Virus record (IMG/VR): IMGVR_UViG_3300042569_003752
Span: 1 to 32,892 of that record
Source of the DNA: a virus
Direction: 5' to 3' (one strand)
DNA: 32,892 bases
Both the position numbers and the translations under genes were made by a program. Below are positions 15,501 through 23,303 of this stretch, piece after piece. Each line of letters begins with the position of its first letter. Position 1 is the first letter of the stretch. The notes below the pieces were generated by a model that ran no database searches, had not been told where the DNA came from, and worked only from the letters and a program-made list of their open reading frames with translations.

Positions 15501-16005
15501 GGTACTCGCGCAGATCGAAGCGATCTATCAGGCCGATCTTGCGGAGATCAATGCACGCTACGCGACGGCCGCGACGGCGGCCGCAGCGGCGGTACCTGCT
15601 GGTATCGATTCGTCGAGTTCACCCTCTTCGGCGCGTGCTGGGCGCGGCAATGCCACCAGTCTGACGCAGGACTTCGGTGGCTTGTCTGAGATCACCGGGC
15701 AGTCACTCGCAGGGCTGCTGCGAGAGGTGGCGATCAACACGTCGCGTGACGGCGCGATTGTCGACGCGATCATCGGTCGCGGCCCGACGCCCTCGCTGTC
15801 GTCGTTGTCATTCCCCTCGTTCGCTGGCGGAGCCGGCGGCGCGGCCGTGATGATTGGACCGATCACTGTGAACATCGGCAGCATGTCCCCTGGCGCGCTG
15901 TCTCCCGTTGAAGCTGCGCGCGAGGTGACGCAGCAGATCACGCGTGAGCTGGGGCGCATCGCGTCGTCGGAAGCACGCTTCCTCGGCTCAGCGAGGCGCG
16001 CATGA
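12556..16005 (+). CDS. Tape measure protein
   Basis: 1149 residues from a GTG overlapping the previous stop. It sets tail length and is ejected with the DNA. The N-terminus (SAQITGDANGAVAALEKVKV) is the usual tape-measure beginning. A hydrophobic stretch (TAIVASSIVALFLQAKEKAA, about 105-125) and a Gly/Ala-rich membrane-like stretch (GTTAAVTGLLGAFGAGVGII, about 470-490) are followed by very long Ala/Glu/Lys/Arg helices. A repeated unit (L..QG...AAA.R...) occurs three times, at about residues 611, 755 and 948. The C-terminus ends in short strands, with an ATGA overlap to the next gene. The protease-resistant helical design fits the family strongly. Confidence 0.95.
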   Translation: MSSRTTEFSAQITGDANGAVAALEKVKVRVQETTKAAETANQKVAGSTDVLVKQSEKAAKGVASITQALYAMEAEGSARVLALGSAVGNFADLLGPGGKLVSGTAIVASSIVALFLQAKEKAAEATKAMEDDIKRLVNAADFATITKRLQEIERGTAGEGFTDGRSAIRERIRQLTDEASAVGKSSRFYRERQSAIIEEKKKLNELNAEYDRYFKALTDPKNAPAASRGLAGQPIVATADSIEKTTREANKSKEALDRAAKAFDEAFAASLLGTAAAIEEAERAIEERQAKLQKALADESALRRTNNEETQREIAALLEGAGAYERYLIVQAQAAAVLDAEQRAKEANITLTEEQIQKIREEIADRLRLQKVQEALKSLGGQNPFSLPTKETFDGVGRLADDMSRAASAASGIAAAFGDAGRRMAGILSQSANLLTNLNRVQRAGIFTDASGQEQNVGAVGALRGAAGSAGTTAAVTGLLGAFGAGVGIISAWNSSAKAAADQAKATAVALRELGQSAKASVRNIELQATGTPLERELAGLQTQFRGIITSLLAAGAPRVAGLDQRTAVSTRPTAEDVEKAIAAYDKLVAAALRAAEFAARQGELEDDARLLAAQGQTAAAAAIRQLAANEKELEEARLSGADVAKKVAIQEAEAAQREAERLRKQQSVASDVAGRRASLNGDERGAFVQRQTSFSNSALAEAQALFDAGTITAELFAELKDVIGDELVDAIADFDAAAALAAKRVQDNIAVRTLEAQGRGEEAAALRKRLENEEELRNAADEATREQLRQLQALEAASIAAAEALEAAAEAAAEAIETARAAREASRSGARNRVSLFDLTGTEAFTTTLQGFGTAFSNLFSAFDLDTLGGIEGAKETLRGVFGELDKLSDAEILTRFGMTREEVVSALLDTDSGLDGLATALGDVAAAARQAAQEAAEFSAAVSQDFLRSQGRGREADIAAATAKRDDRLRQASSLGLGKSVLAQIEAIYQADLAEINARYATAATAAAAAVPAGIDSSSSPSSARAGRGNATSLTQDFGGLSEITGQSLAGLLREVAINTSRDGAIVDAIIGRGPTPSLSSLSFPSFAGGAGGAAVMIGPITVNIGSMSPGALSPVEAAREVTQQITRELGRIASSEARFLGSARRA

Positions 16006-19000
16006 GCTGGCAGCTCACCCGCATGTCGACGTGGCTCTCGGCCGGTGGCATCGCCGTGGCCGACCTTGGCCCCTGTGATCCGGCACGCAGCGGTATTCGA
16101 TTCGAGCTGGGAGCGCGTGGTGAAGCCCGGTTCGAACTGCACACGGATATCGCCTACGATCTCGTGGCAAACCGTGCCGTGATTCGCGTCGATCTTGAGG
16201 ACGGGACGTGGCACGAGTTCCGAGTCAACCGCCGCGGCAGGCCGACACGCGGGGTGGAGGCCAATCGGTGCAGCGTGGTCGCGAAGCCACGCATCTTCGA
16301 CCTGAGCGACAGCGACTTGGTGCGTGAAGTGCTCGGTGGTCGAAGCATCTACACCTTCAATCTCAACCTCACGATCGCGGCCGCCTGGGCACGGCTCGTG
16401 GCTCCCAACGCCAACACGGATCGTCTGGCCGGCATCGCCCTTGGTGAGGTGGAGTACCCGGCGTCGGTTCCGCTTACCTTCACGCGCTGGACTTACGGGC
16501 AGCTCCTGCAAGGCTGGCTCGATGCGACCAAGCTCGAGCTGCAGTGGCGCCGGTCCGCCGACGGGATGACGGAGTACGTCGATTTCCTTGAGCAGGTCGG
16601 CAGCAGCGCCCCGACGGTCCCGCTGTTCTACGGTGGCCAGCTGCAGGATCATGGGCTCGAGGAGGACTACGACGCGTTGTTCACGGTGGCGCGGATCGTC
16701 GGAGAACCGCCGTCAGCCGACAGCGAAGCCGCGACCATCGGCGAGAACGCGTGGCGGGTCGCGAGCTCGCGCCCCTTGGGCGGCGGTCGCTTCGCGGTCG
16801 AACTGCGGGAGTTGTATGGATCCCGCTCGCCCGTGGTCCAAAACGGCCAGTTCGCCGCGCATGGCGACATCGGCCTGCCGGCGCGCTTCCTTCAGTTTGC
16901 GGACGGCATCACGCGCACCGAGATCCTTGATGCGTTCGCCGAGAACGGCGAGGTCGTCGTGGCGATGCTGCCGCCCTCTGGCGATCCACATGTGTCGATC
17001 GTCGCCGATGCCGCCGGCACGGCGCTCGAGACCATCGAGTTGCCGGACGCAGTACGCCAGTACGGATACGTGGTTGGCGATGTGCCAATCGACGGAGCTC
17101 GTGGTGAGCGCCAGTACTTGCGCAACGGTGGCCACGAGCAAGGCCTCACGGCATGGAGCGCGGTCAACGGCGGAGCCGCTGAAGAGATTCGCCGTAACGA
17201 GCTCGGGGTGACCGTGACGGCGGCCGCGGACGGAGCACGCGCCGCCGGCGTCGGCCCCGGAACACCCTTCGCGGTCCGTGGGCTCGCGCCGAACGTTGGC
17301 CGCGTTATTCGCGGCGATGAACTGCGCGTCGGTGGGGCGGTGCTGCCAATCACGGCAGATGCCATTCCGACGACGACAGGCGTGCTGACGCTCTCGCTGG
17401 GCGCGCCAGGACTGCCGGGCAACTTTCCCGATGGCCACCCGTTCTTGCTTCTGCGGCGCGAGGTGCGGACATGGACGCTCGACGGTGAGCATTCGGTACT
17501 GGCGACACGCCTACGCTTTACCGATAGCAACACAGACGGGTTGTTCGCGCTCAATGCAGGAACGCTGACCAGCACAACGGGCGGCTTCGTCACGTCGATT
17601 GGGTCGGTGCAGTACGTCGATGCGCCACTGTTGGCCGGTCGGTTGCGTGTGTTCTCGCCGTTCTCTTTCGCCTTGAATCTTGGCGCGTCAAGTGCTGCTA
17701 CTGACACCGCCTTCGTCAGATTCCTAAACGCTGGAATCGGTGAAACGACGGGCACCGTCAGAATCATTGCTACCAATGTGACGCCGATTATCGTCGGCAC
17801 GACGCGCATTGCGTACTTCGGGAACAATGGACAACTCATGTGCGCGCGGGTTACTGCCAACCTTGGCGGCGGCGACTTCACCATTGTACCAGAGGACGTG
17901 GCGACCTTTAACGGGTTCAACGGCGGTGGATACGATGCCGTGAACAACTGGTTTGCCATCATAGTTAGCAACGGCGTTATGGCGAGCGGGTTAACGTGGA
18001 CAGCAAGCATAACCCGCGAAACGCGCACGGTGCTCTGCAACGGTGCTGTGAACGCGGGCGCGATGTCGTTGCCGTGCAAGGCACAGGCGAACATTGCGAC
18101 CCGAGACTGGACGGCCGCGGATGCGATCACGATGAACCGCGATTTCGCGTGTACGGTAGACATCACCGCAGCGGGCAGCATCGTCGACCAGTTTGAATAC
18201 GATATCGACCTAGAAATGGACGTGTTCGTCGGCAAGAGTCACAGCATCACGTTCAACGCAGCCACTAGCACCTTTGATGAGGTCGACCCATCCGACCGGC
18301 CGAATCCGCTGTTCCTCGGCGAATGGCGTTTCGTCAGCATCGTCGGCAACACTATCAATCTTTTTAAGGCACCGAGCGATCCCGGCCTTTCGAACCCGAT
18401 GCCGACGGGCGTGCTCAATCTGGCGTGGACCCTGTCCGACACGTACGCGCTCACCGGCACCGCAAGCTGGGGCACGAACGGACGAGTAACGCTGACGCTT
18501 GCCAGTGCCATCCCTGCGGGGCGCAGCTACGCGCGCGGCTTGCCGGTCGGGTCCAGTTGGATAAGCGGCTTTCTGCGACTGCACGCGGCGGTATCAGGAG
18601 GCGCGAATACGGTCGAACTGTTCGGACACGATGCGTTCTTCTCCAACACCGCCCCAAGCTCACCATCTCGCGGTGCGCTGTATCGGGTGACCGCATCAGG
18701 TAGCACGATGCCCATCCCCGGCGACACACTGTACGCGCAGGGCACGGTCACCGCAGACGCGCTGGGTGAGGCGCTTGTCCCGCTGCAGGCGGCCAACGTC
18801 AACGTCATCGCGGACGGGGCTCCGATCACGATCACACGGCCACAGCTGGTCGCCAGTACTGAGCCGCAGACGGGGAGTGTGCTGCGCCTGTTCTGCCAAG
18901 TCGGTGGCGTGACGGGCGAGCCGTCCTCGAGTACGCCGGGATGGGGACACGAGTTGGCCCGCTTCAACGTCCCAGTCGGGAGCACACGGCAGATCACGGC

Positions 19001-19616
19001 GCTCTCGGTGTTCGGGCTCTCGGTGTTCGACTGGATGGCGCCGCAGGGGCCTGTGGTCGCTATCGTGGATAGCGCCGGCAACATCCTCGGTTGGTCCGCC
19101 CTCGGCGAGGACGGCGCCCTGATTGAGGTGGCGCCGGGCGTGGTCGCCCTGCAGACGCGTGCCGTGATCGCCACGGGCGGCCAATACACCGTGCGCGTGT
19201 ATGGCGGCAGCCCGACGAGCTACACGCGGTGGTGCGTTCATGTGCGCACGCTGCTCTTCCAAGGCGAAGCCGATGATGTGCCGTACACGCGCGAGTCCTA
19301 TGCCGCGCTGCTGCAGCTCACGGGCACGCGCGCCTTGGTCGAGGGCGCACGCCCGCGCGTGACCGACACTGTCACAGTCACCGAGTTCCTTGCGCTACAC
19401 GCGCAAGCCCTCGGCGTGTCGCCGACGCTGCTGCCCCGTATCACACTCGGAGGATTGGTGCACATCGAAGACGTCGATCGCATCGCCCGCGTGACCGCGA
19501 TGACGCGTCGATCGGGAACCAGTGACAGCGAGATCGAGCTCGGCACGGTCGGCCCTGATGGCGGCCGCTTGTTGGGCGCCACGGCACTCGCCGCCGGTAC
19601 ACGGAGGCCACGATGA
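16002..19616 (+). CDS. Large tail-tip / baseplate hub protein
   Basis: 1204 residues. The N-terminal 240 residues (MSWQLTRMSTWLSAGGIAVA, then a long strand-rich segment with RFELGARGEARFELHTDIAY) look like the hub/tail-associated protein that follows the tape measure in many siphoviruses and forms the tail tip. The middle (about 500-820) is a low-complexity beta-rich section whose DNA is visibly less GC-rich than the flanks, suggesting a separate module. The C-terminus returns to high GC (ALHAQALGVSPTLLPRITLG), including a domain with VNVIADGAPITIT. No enzymatic motif is recognised. ATGA overlaps the tape measure; the end overlaps the next ATG by four bases. Confidence 0.7.
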   Translation: MSWQLTRMSTWLSAGGIAVADLGPCDPARSGIRFELGARGEARFELHTDIAYDLVANRAVIRVDLEDGTWHEFRVNRRGRPTRGVEANRCSVVAKPRIFDLSDSDLVREVLGGRSIYTFNLNLTIAAAWARLVAPNANTDRLAGIALGEVEYPASVPLTFTRWTYGQLLQGWLDATKLELQWRRSADGMTEYVDFLEQVGSSAPTVPLFYGGQLQDHGLEEDYDALFTVARIVGEPPSADSEAATIGENAWRVASSRPLGGGRFAVELRELYGSRSPVVQNGQFAAHGDIGLPARFLQFADGITRTEILDAFAENGEVVVAMLPPSGDPHVSIVADAAGTALETIELPDAVRQYGYVVGDVPIDGARGERQYLRNGGHEQGLTAWSAVNGGAAEEIRRNELGVTVTAAADGARAAGVGPGTPFAVRGLAPNVGRVIRGDELRVGGAVLPITADAIPTTTGVLTLSLGAPGLPGNFPDGHPFLLLRREVRTWTLDGEHSVLATRLRFTDSNTDGLFALNAGTLTSTTGGFVTSIGSVQYVDAPLLAGRLRVFSPFSFALNLGASSAATDTAFVRFLNAGIGETTGTVRIIATNVTPIIVGTTRIAYFGNNGQLMCARVTANLGGGDFTIVPEDVATFNGFNGGGYDAVNNWFAIIVSNGVMASGLTWTASITRETRTVLCNGAVNAGAMSLPCKAQANIATRDWTAADAITMNRDFACTVDITAAGSIVDQFEYDIDLEMDVFVGKSHSITFNAATSTFDEVDPSDRPNPLFLGEWRFVSIVGNTINLFKAPSDPGLSNPMPTGVLNLAWTLSDTYALTGTASWGTNGRVTLTLASAIPAGRSYARGLPVGSSWISGFLRLHAAVSGGANTVELFGHDAFFSNTAPSSPSRGALYRVTASGSTMPIPGDTLYAQGTVTADALGEALVPLQAANVNVIADGAPITITRPQLVASTEPQTGSVLRLFCQVGGVTGEPSSSTPGWGHELARFNVPVGSTRQITALSVFGLSVFDWMAPQGPVVAIVDSAGNILGWSALGEDGALIEVAPGVVALQTRAVIATGGQYTVRVYGGSPTSYTRWCVHVRTLLFQGEADDVPYTRESYAALLQLTGTRALVEGARPRVTDTVTVTEFLALHAQALGVSPTLLPRITLGGLVHIEDVDRIARVTAMTRRSGTSDSEIELGTVGPDGGRLLGATALAAGTRRPR

Positions 19617-20539
19617 TGCTGGGATTCTCCTTCGGCTGGCTCTTTGCCGGCGGCTCAAGCAACAACGCTCCCCGAGCGGGCAGCGTGCCGTTCGTGCCGA
19701 CGATGCTGTGGATCAACGACACGCCCCTGCAGGTGGCCGGCGTGACGCTGCAACAGCCATCGCGGTGGCTCGACGGCGCCTCTCGGGCGCTGCCGGATGT
19801 CGGCCGGGCCACCGGCCTCACGGGCGGCCAGTATGGTTCGCTGCCGACGACGGAGTCACGCGACGTCCTGCTTGAGTGTGTGATGCTTGGCGTGACACTG
19901 GAGCAGGAGCAGGCCGCACTGGCCGCGTTCACGGACTTGCTGACCGGCGAGCTTGAACTCCGCTGGCCACACGCCCCGAACAATGTCATGCGTGGCGTCG
20001 CGGGCCCGCTGCAGGTCAACCCGGTCACGCCGGCAAAGGCCTTCGTGCTCGACATGCAGCGCCGCGTTTCCCTCCGGCGGGTCTCAGTCACCATTCGGTG
20101 CGCTGACACCGCCATGTATTCGCGCGAACCACGGCGCGTGATGCTGAGCACCACCCCCCGCAAGGTGCGCGCGGGTGACCTTCCCGTTGGCGGCCGCATC
20201 GTCGTCAACGGCCCGCACACGGGCGCCCTCGACATCGACGTACTCTCGCCATCCGGAGCCCTGCTCGGCCGCCTCGCCCTGCGCGACGCGCCCGGGCTGC
20301 CGGTCTCGCTCGCAACCGGCGATACCCTCGCCATTCGCCTCGACGCGCCCCACCTGCTGACGAAGCGCACCGCAGCGGGCGTGGAGACCAACGTCTACGC
20401 GTGGCGCTCGTTGACGCTCTCCAGCCGCTGGTGGCGCGTGGCGGGTCGCCCCGGAGATCCTGCGCGCGATCAACACTGCTTGGTGCGCCTGTCAGCGGGC
20501 ACCGGCGTGTGGACCTATGCCGTCGGCTACGCCCACTAG
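19613..20539 (+). CDS. Distal tail (Dit)-like protein
   Basis: 307-308 residues. The ATG at 19613 overlaps the previous stop; a second ATG follows at 19616 with better spacing to the ACGGAGG box (19601-19607), and either could be used. The N-terminal half (TMLWINDTPLQVAGVTLQQP, then LECVMLGVTLEQEQAALAAF) resembles the Dit fold, a ring linking the tube to the hub. The C-terminal half is a beta-rich domain (RLSAGTGVWTYAVGYAH). Assignment is by pattern and order and is moderate. It probably carries a galectin-like or carbohydrate-binding second domain. Confidence 0.5.
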   Translation: MMLGFSFGWLFAGGSSNNAPRAGSVPFVPTMLWINDTPLQVAGVTLQQPSRWLDGASRALPDVGRATGLTGGQYGSLPTTESRDVLLECVMLGVTLEQEQAALAAFTDLLTGELELRWPHAPNNVMRGVAGPLQVNPVTPAKAFVLDMQRRVSLRRVSVTIRCADTAMYSREPRRVMLSTTPRKVRAGDLPVGGRIVVNGPHTGALDIDVLSPSGALLGRLALRDAPGLPVSLATGDTLAIRLDAPHLLTKRTAAGVETNVYAWRSLTLSSRWWRVAGRPGDPARDQHCLVRLSAGTGVWTYAVGYAH

Positions 20540-20547
20540 GACTGACC

Positions 20548-21336
20548 ATGACCTATCGGCCGCTCCTTGGGAGCCAACAACTCGACGCCCGGTTCGACGG
20601 AGGGCCGCCACGCCTTCGCGTGCGCGGGCTCATTGTGTACCGCGCGTTCGATGGATCGCTGCTCTGCCGCAACGAGGGCATCTCCACCGACTACGTCGGG
20701 CGCTCGGGTGCCGCCACAATCCACGACACGAGTGGAAACAGCGGGACCCTGGCCGCGTCGGAGCCGGCATTCACCAGCGTCGACTGGGATCGTGACGGGA
20801 GCCGCGAGGCAGACGCGCTGCTCCTGGGAGACGAGGAAGCGCTGCGCATGTACGATTTCGCCACTGGTCGCCTGCTTTGGGACACGGGGCCGAAGACCGT
20901 CCGTCTCGACTGGATCGAGACCGGCGCGGCGCTCATCGCGGATACACCCTACTGGTCCTTCACCACGGACGCCGCAACGGGCGCCTACCTCGCCATCCTT
21001 GGCGGCGGGGATGGTACCGTGCTCTTTGAGCACTACAACGGTACGAGCAGTGTCGCGTCGTCCGTTGCTGTGAACCCGGCGGATTGCTGCTCCCTGCGCG
21101 CGATCTACAACGCCGATGGGAGTGTGCAGGCGGGGCTGGTTCGCAACAGCGCCGCGAACGAAACGGTGAGTGCGCGATCGGCCGCGCTCACCCCAGCCGC
21201 ATCATGGGGCGCCGGCGGGGCGACGATCTGTCGCCTGAACGAGTTCGGCAACAGCGTGCGCGGCGAGCAGCTGGCCCGCTACCTCGCGGTGTACGGCGCG
21301 ATACTCACGCGCCAGCAGCTCATGGAGGTGCTGTAA
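20548..21336 (+). CDS. LamG-like tail protein
   Basis: 262 residues starting eight bases after the preceding stop, with only a weak ribosome-binding site. The C-terminal 140 residues look like a laminin-G/concanavalin jelly-roll: strands with TPYWSFTTDAATGAYLAILG, a central HYNGTSSVASSVAV, and the usual end NEFGNSVRGEQLARYLAVYG then LTRQQLMEVL, where a short helix closes the fold. Such domains bind sugars or mediate receptor contact in phage tails. The N-terminal part (RGLIVYRAFDGSLLCRNEG) is not recognised. Confidence 0.55.
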   Translation: MTYRPLLGSQQLDARFDGGPPRLRVRGLIVYRAFDGSLLCRNEGISTDYVGRSGAATIHDTSGNSGTLAASEPAFTSVDWDRDGSREADALLLGDEEALRMYDFATGRLLWDTGPKTVRLDWIETGAALIADTPYWSFTTDAATGAYLAILGGGDGTVLFEHYNGTSSVASSVAVNPADCCSLRAIYNADGSVQAGLVRNSAANETVSARSAALTPAASWGAGGATICRLNEFGNSVRGEQLARYLAVYGAILTRQQLMEVL

Positions 21337-21713
21337 TGGCTCGCGTACCGGCTGGCTTCCAAATCGATCCGGCCACGGGCGATCTCGTGCCGCTCACACG
21401 ACGCTCGACGACGAAGCGTCGCTTCATGGCCCGCATCTCGTTGGTCGAGTATGCCGCGCTGACGGCCATGCGCATTAACACCGACGTGCCGCTCGATGTC
21501 CGTGCCGCGCTGTGGACGCTGGCCGAGCTCCGCGACATGGCGGACGACGTGAACCTCGACGATCCAGATACGCAGTACGGCGTGGCGGTCGCGACCAATA
21601 CGCTCACGTCACTGCCGGAAGGCACACCTGGTCGCATCCCCATTGAAACTGCGAGCGCGCGAGTTGACGCGTGGCTTGCTGACTACCCGCAGCCCGGAGA
21701 AGCCTACCCATGA
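21336..21713 (+). CDS. Small tail-region protein of unknown function
   Basis: 125 residues from an ATG overlapping the preceding TAA by one base; GGAGG (21324-21328) is a good ribosome-binding site. The N-terminus is basic (LTRRSTTKRRFMARISLVEY), the middle is helical (AALWTLAELRDMADDVNLDD), and the C-terminus is proline-rich (ADYPQPGEAYP). A segment of helix plus acid residues suggests a small assembly or accessory protein. Not recognised. ATGA couples it to the holin-like gene. Confidence 0.55.
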   Translation: MARVPAGFQIDPATGDLVPLTRRSTTKRRFMARISLVEYAALTAMRINTDVPLDVRAALWTLAELRDMADDVNLDDPDTQYGVAVATNTLTSLPEGTPGRIPIETASARVDAWLADYPQPGEAYP

Positions 21714-22063
21714 TCCGAGAGCTGACTGACACGCTCAACACCAGCGCTAACGCGAGTCCTGGGCATATGACCGGCATCTACATCTCCATCGCCGGTCTCG
21801 CGCTGGCGATCGGTGGCGTCATCCTGCGAGGCGGCATCCTGATCGGCGAGACCAGGGCGCGCGACGAGCAGCACGGCCGTGAGCAAAAGCAGCTACGCGA
21901 GGAGCTCGCGGCCATCAAAGCCTCGCTCGATGAACGGACCAAGCACGGCATTACCCGCGAAGAGCTCGACGCGCGGTTCGCTGAGCTGCGCGTCAAGATC
22001 GAAAGCGTAGGCGATCGCATGAGCGATGCGGTCGACGTGCTTCGCGAGGCGATGCGGCGATGA
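21710..22063 (+). CDS. Holin-like small membrane protein with coiled coil
   Basis: 117 residues. Residues about 20-42 form one hydrophobic membrane segment (MTGIYISIAGLALAIGGVIL). The remainder is a long charged helix (RDEQHGREQKQLREELAAIK, then GITREELDARFAELRVKIES) with heptad-like hydrophobics, so a coiled coil. It lies directly before the endolysin and overlaps it by four bases. One-segment proteins with a coiled coil occur among holins and holin-accessory proteins, so a role in membrane lysis is likely but unproven. A tail-related role cannot be excluded. Confidence 0.6.
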   Translation: MIRELTDTLNTSANASPGHMTGIYISIAGLALAIGGVILRGGILIGETRARDEQHGREQKQLREELAAIKASLDERTKHGITREELDARFAELRVKIESVGDRMSDAVDVLREAMRR

Positions 22064-22719
22064 GTAAGGGCACTCGACGCATCAGCGCATGGCTGCTCGT
22101 GGTTGGCGCGCTGACGCTGGCCCTCGCGCCGCTGTTCCTCACCACTGCGCGCGCCCAACCGCCGGCAGTGGTCACGGCCGATGGCAACCCGCTGCACGTG
22201 CTGCCGAAGGCGTGCTGGCCGGAACACTTGCTCATCGGGCGCGACACCGCGTTCGCGGCGATCCCGTGCAACTCACTCGACGTGTTCCCGGTGGGAGTCC
22301 GGCGTCAGGTCGACTGCGTGCTACAGCGCCTCGAGCGCGGCGGCTGGCCGTATCGCGTCTACGAGACCTACCGCAGTGATCGCCGGCAGCGATGGCTGTA
22401 CGCACAGGGGCGCACGAGACCGGGACCACGCGTCACCAACGTCGCCACCGCGCAGACCGGCAATCACTACTGGTCACTCGGCATCGATGTCATCCACGGC
22501 AAGAAGCTGTGGCATCACCCGCGGTTCTTCTACTGGCTCGGCCAGCACTACGAAGCCTGCGGGATGGTGGCTGGCGCGTTCTGGAAGCGCTTCCCAGATG
22601 CACCGCACGGACAGTTCGCGGCGTGGGAATCGGCCGCACAACGCCCCGCCTGGGCAAAGCGCCTGCAGGCCGAGGGAAAACGGGACTCACTCTGGCTTCG
22701 ACTGGGGGTTACGCGATGA
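22060..22719 (+). CDS. Secreted endolysin, M15 peptidase-like
   Basis: 219 residues. Residues 1-32 form a Sec signal: basic start, hydrophobic core (WLLVVGALTLALAPLFL) and a TARA-Q cleavage site, so the enzyme may be exported without the holin. The rest resembles M15 (L-alanyl-D-glutamate or D-Ala-D-Ala type) peptidases that cut cell-wall peptides: RVYETYRSDRRQRWLYAQGR, then GNHYWSLGIDV with His136 and Asp143, and FPDAPHGQF with His183 as third zinc ligand. The family motif usually reads SxHxxGxAxD; here the Gly/Ala positions are altered (S139, G141). It lies in a lysis cassette. Confidence 0.8.
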   Translation: MSKGTRRISAWLLVVGALTLALAPLFLTTARAQPPAVVTADGNPLHVLPKACWPEHLLIGRDTAFAAIPCNSLDVFPVGVRRQVDCVLQRLERGGWPYRVYETYRSDRRQRWLYAQGRTRPGPRVTNVATAQTGNHYWSLGIDVIHGKKLWHHPRFFYWLGQHYEACGMVAGAFWKRFPDAPHGQFAAWESAAQRPAWAKRLQAEGKRDSLWLRLGVTR

Positions 22720-23303
22720 CCGCAGTAATGGCGGTGATAGACCTGCTGCGACGGGTGCCAGCATGGGCGTGGGGCATTCTCACCGCCTGCGGCCTGGGCT
22801 ACACCTTCTGGATGGCAGGCAGCGCGTTTGTCGGCTCCATCAAATCGCACGAGCGAGCCCGCATCCTCGCGGAAGGCGCCGCCGTTGACGACATCCGGCT
22901 CGTCTGGCAGCGCGAGTTGTTCACGACTCGTTTGGATAGCGCACGCCGACTCGCGGACCGACTCCGCGACAGCGTCGGTACGCAGGTGCGCACCGTCCGC
23001 CTCTGGGCTCCGCTCGTTCCCGATAGCCTTCGCGCAAAGTACGGCGCCGTCGACTCTCTCGTGCGCGCGTGTACCCGCCTCGCGCGAGACTGCGATTCGC
23101 TCCGCACCACGACGGCGACGATCGACACGCTGACAGACACCGTCTTCGTGTTGGATAGCACGCGTGTTCGCTCGCTGCAGCTCGCACTTGTGCAGCGCGA
23201 CGATCGCATCAGAGCGCTCGAGTGGCGCACGTGCAAGCTGCCAGCGGCAATTGGCACCGGCCTTGGCATCGGTGCAGGCATTCTACTCGGGAGGAACCGA
23301 TGA
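22716..23303 (+). CDS. Rz-like / spanin candidate
   Basis: 195 residues in the third lysis position, overlapping the endolysin stop by four bases. The N-terminus has a membrane segment (about 15-38, WAWGILTACGLGYTFWMAGS) and the middle is a long charged helix with periodic Arg/Leu (TRLDSARRLADRLRDSVGTQ, then VDSLVRACTRLARDCDSLR), as expected for an inner-membrane spanin. A second hydrophobic segment ends the protein (AAIGTGLGIGAGILLG). Several cysteines could cross-link. No separate lipoprotein partner is seen nested in the frame, so a two-anchor single protein is possible. Function is inferred from position and topology. Confidence 0.5.
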   Translation: MTAVMAVIDLLRRVPAWAWGILTACGLGYTFWMAGSAFVGSIKSHERARILAEGAAVDDIRLVWQRELFTTRLDSARRLADRLRDSVGTQVRTVRLWAPLVPDSLRAKYGAVDSLVRACTRLARDCDSLRTTTATIDTLTDTVFVLDSTRVRSLQLALVQRDDRIRALEWRTCKLPAAIGTGLGIGAGILLGRNR

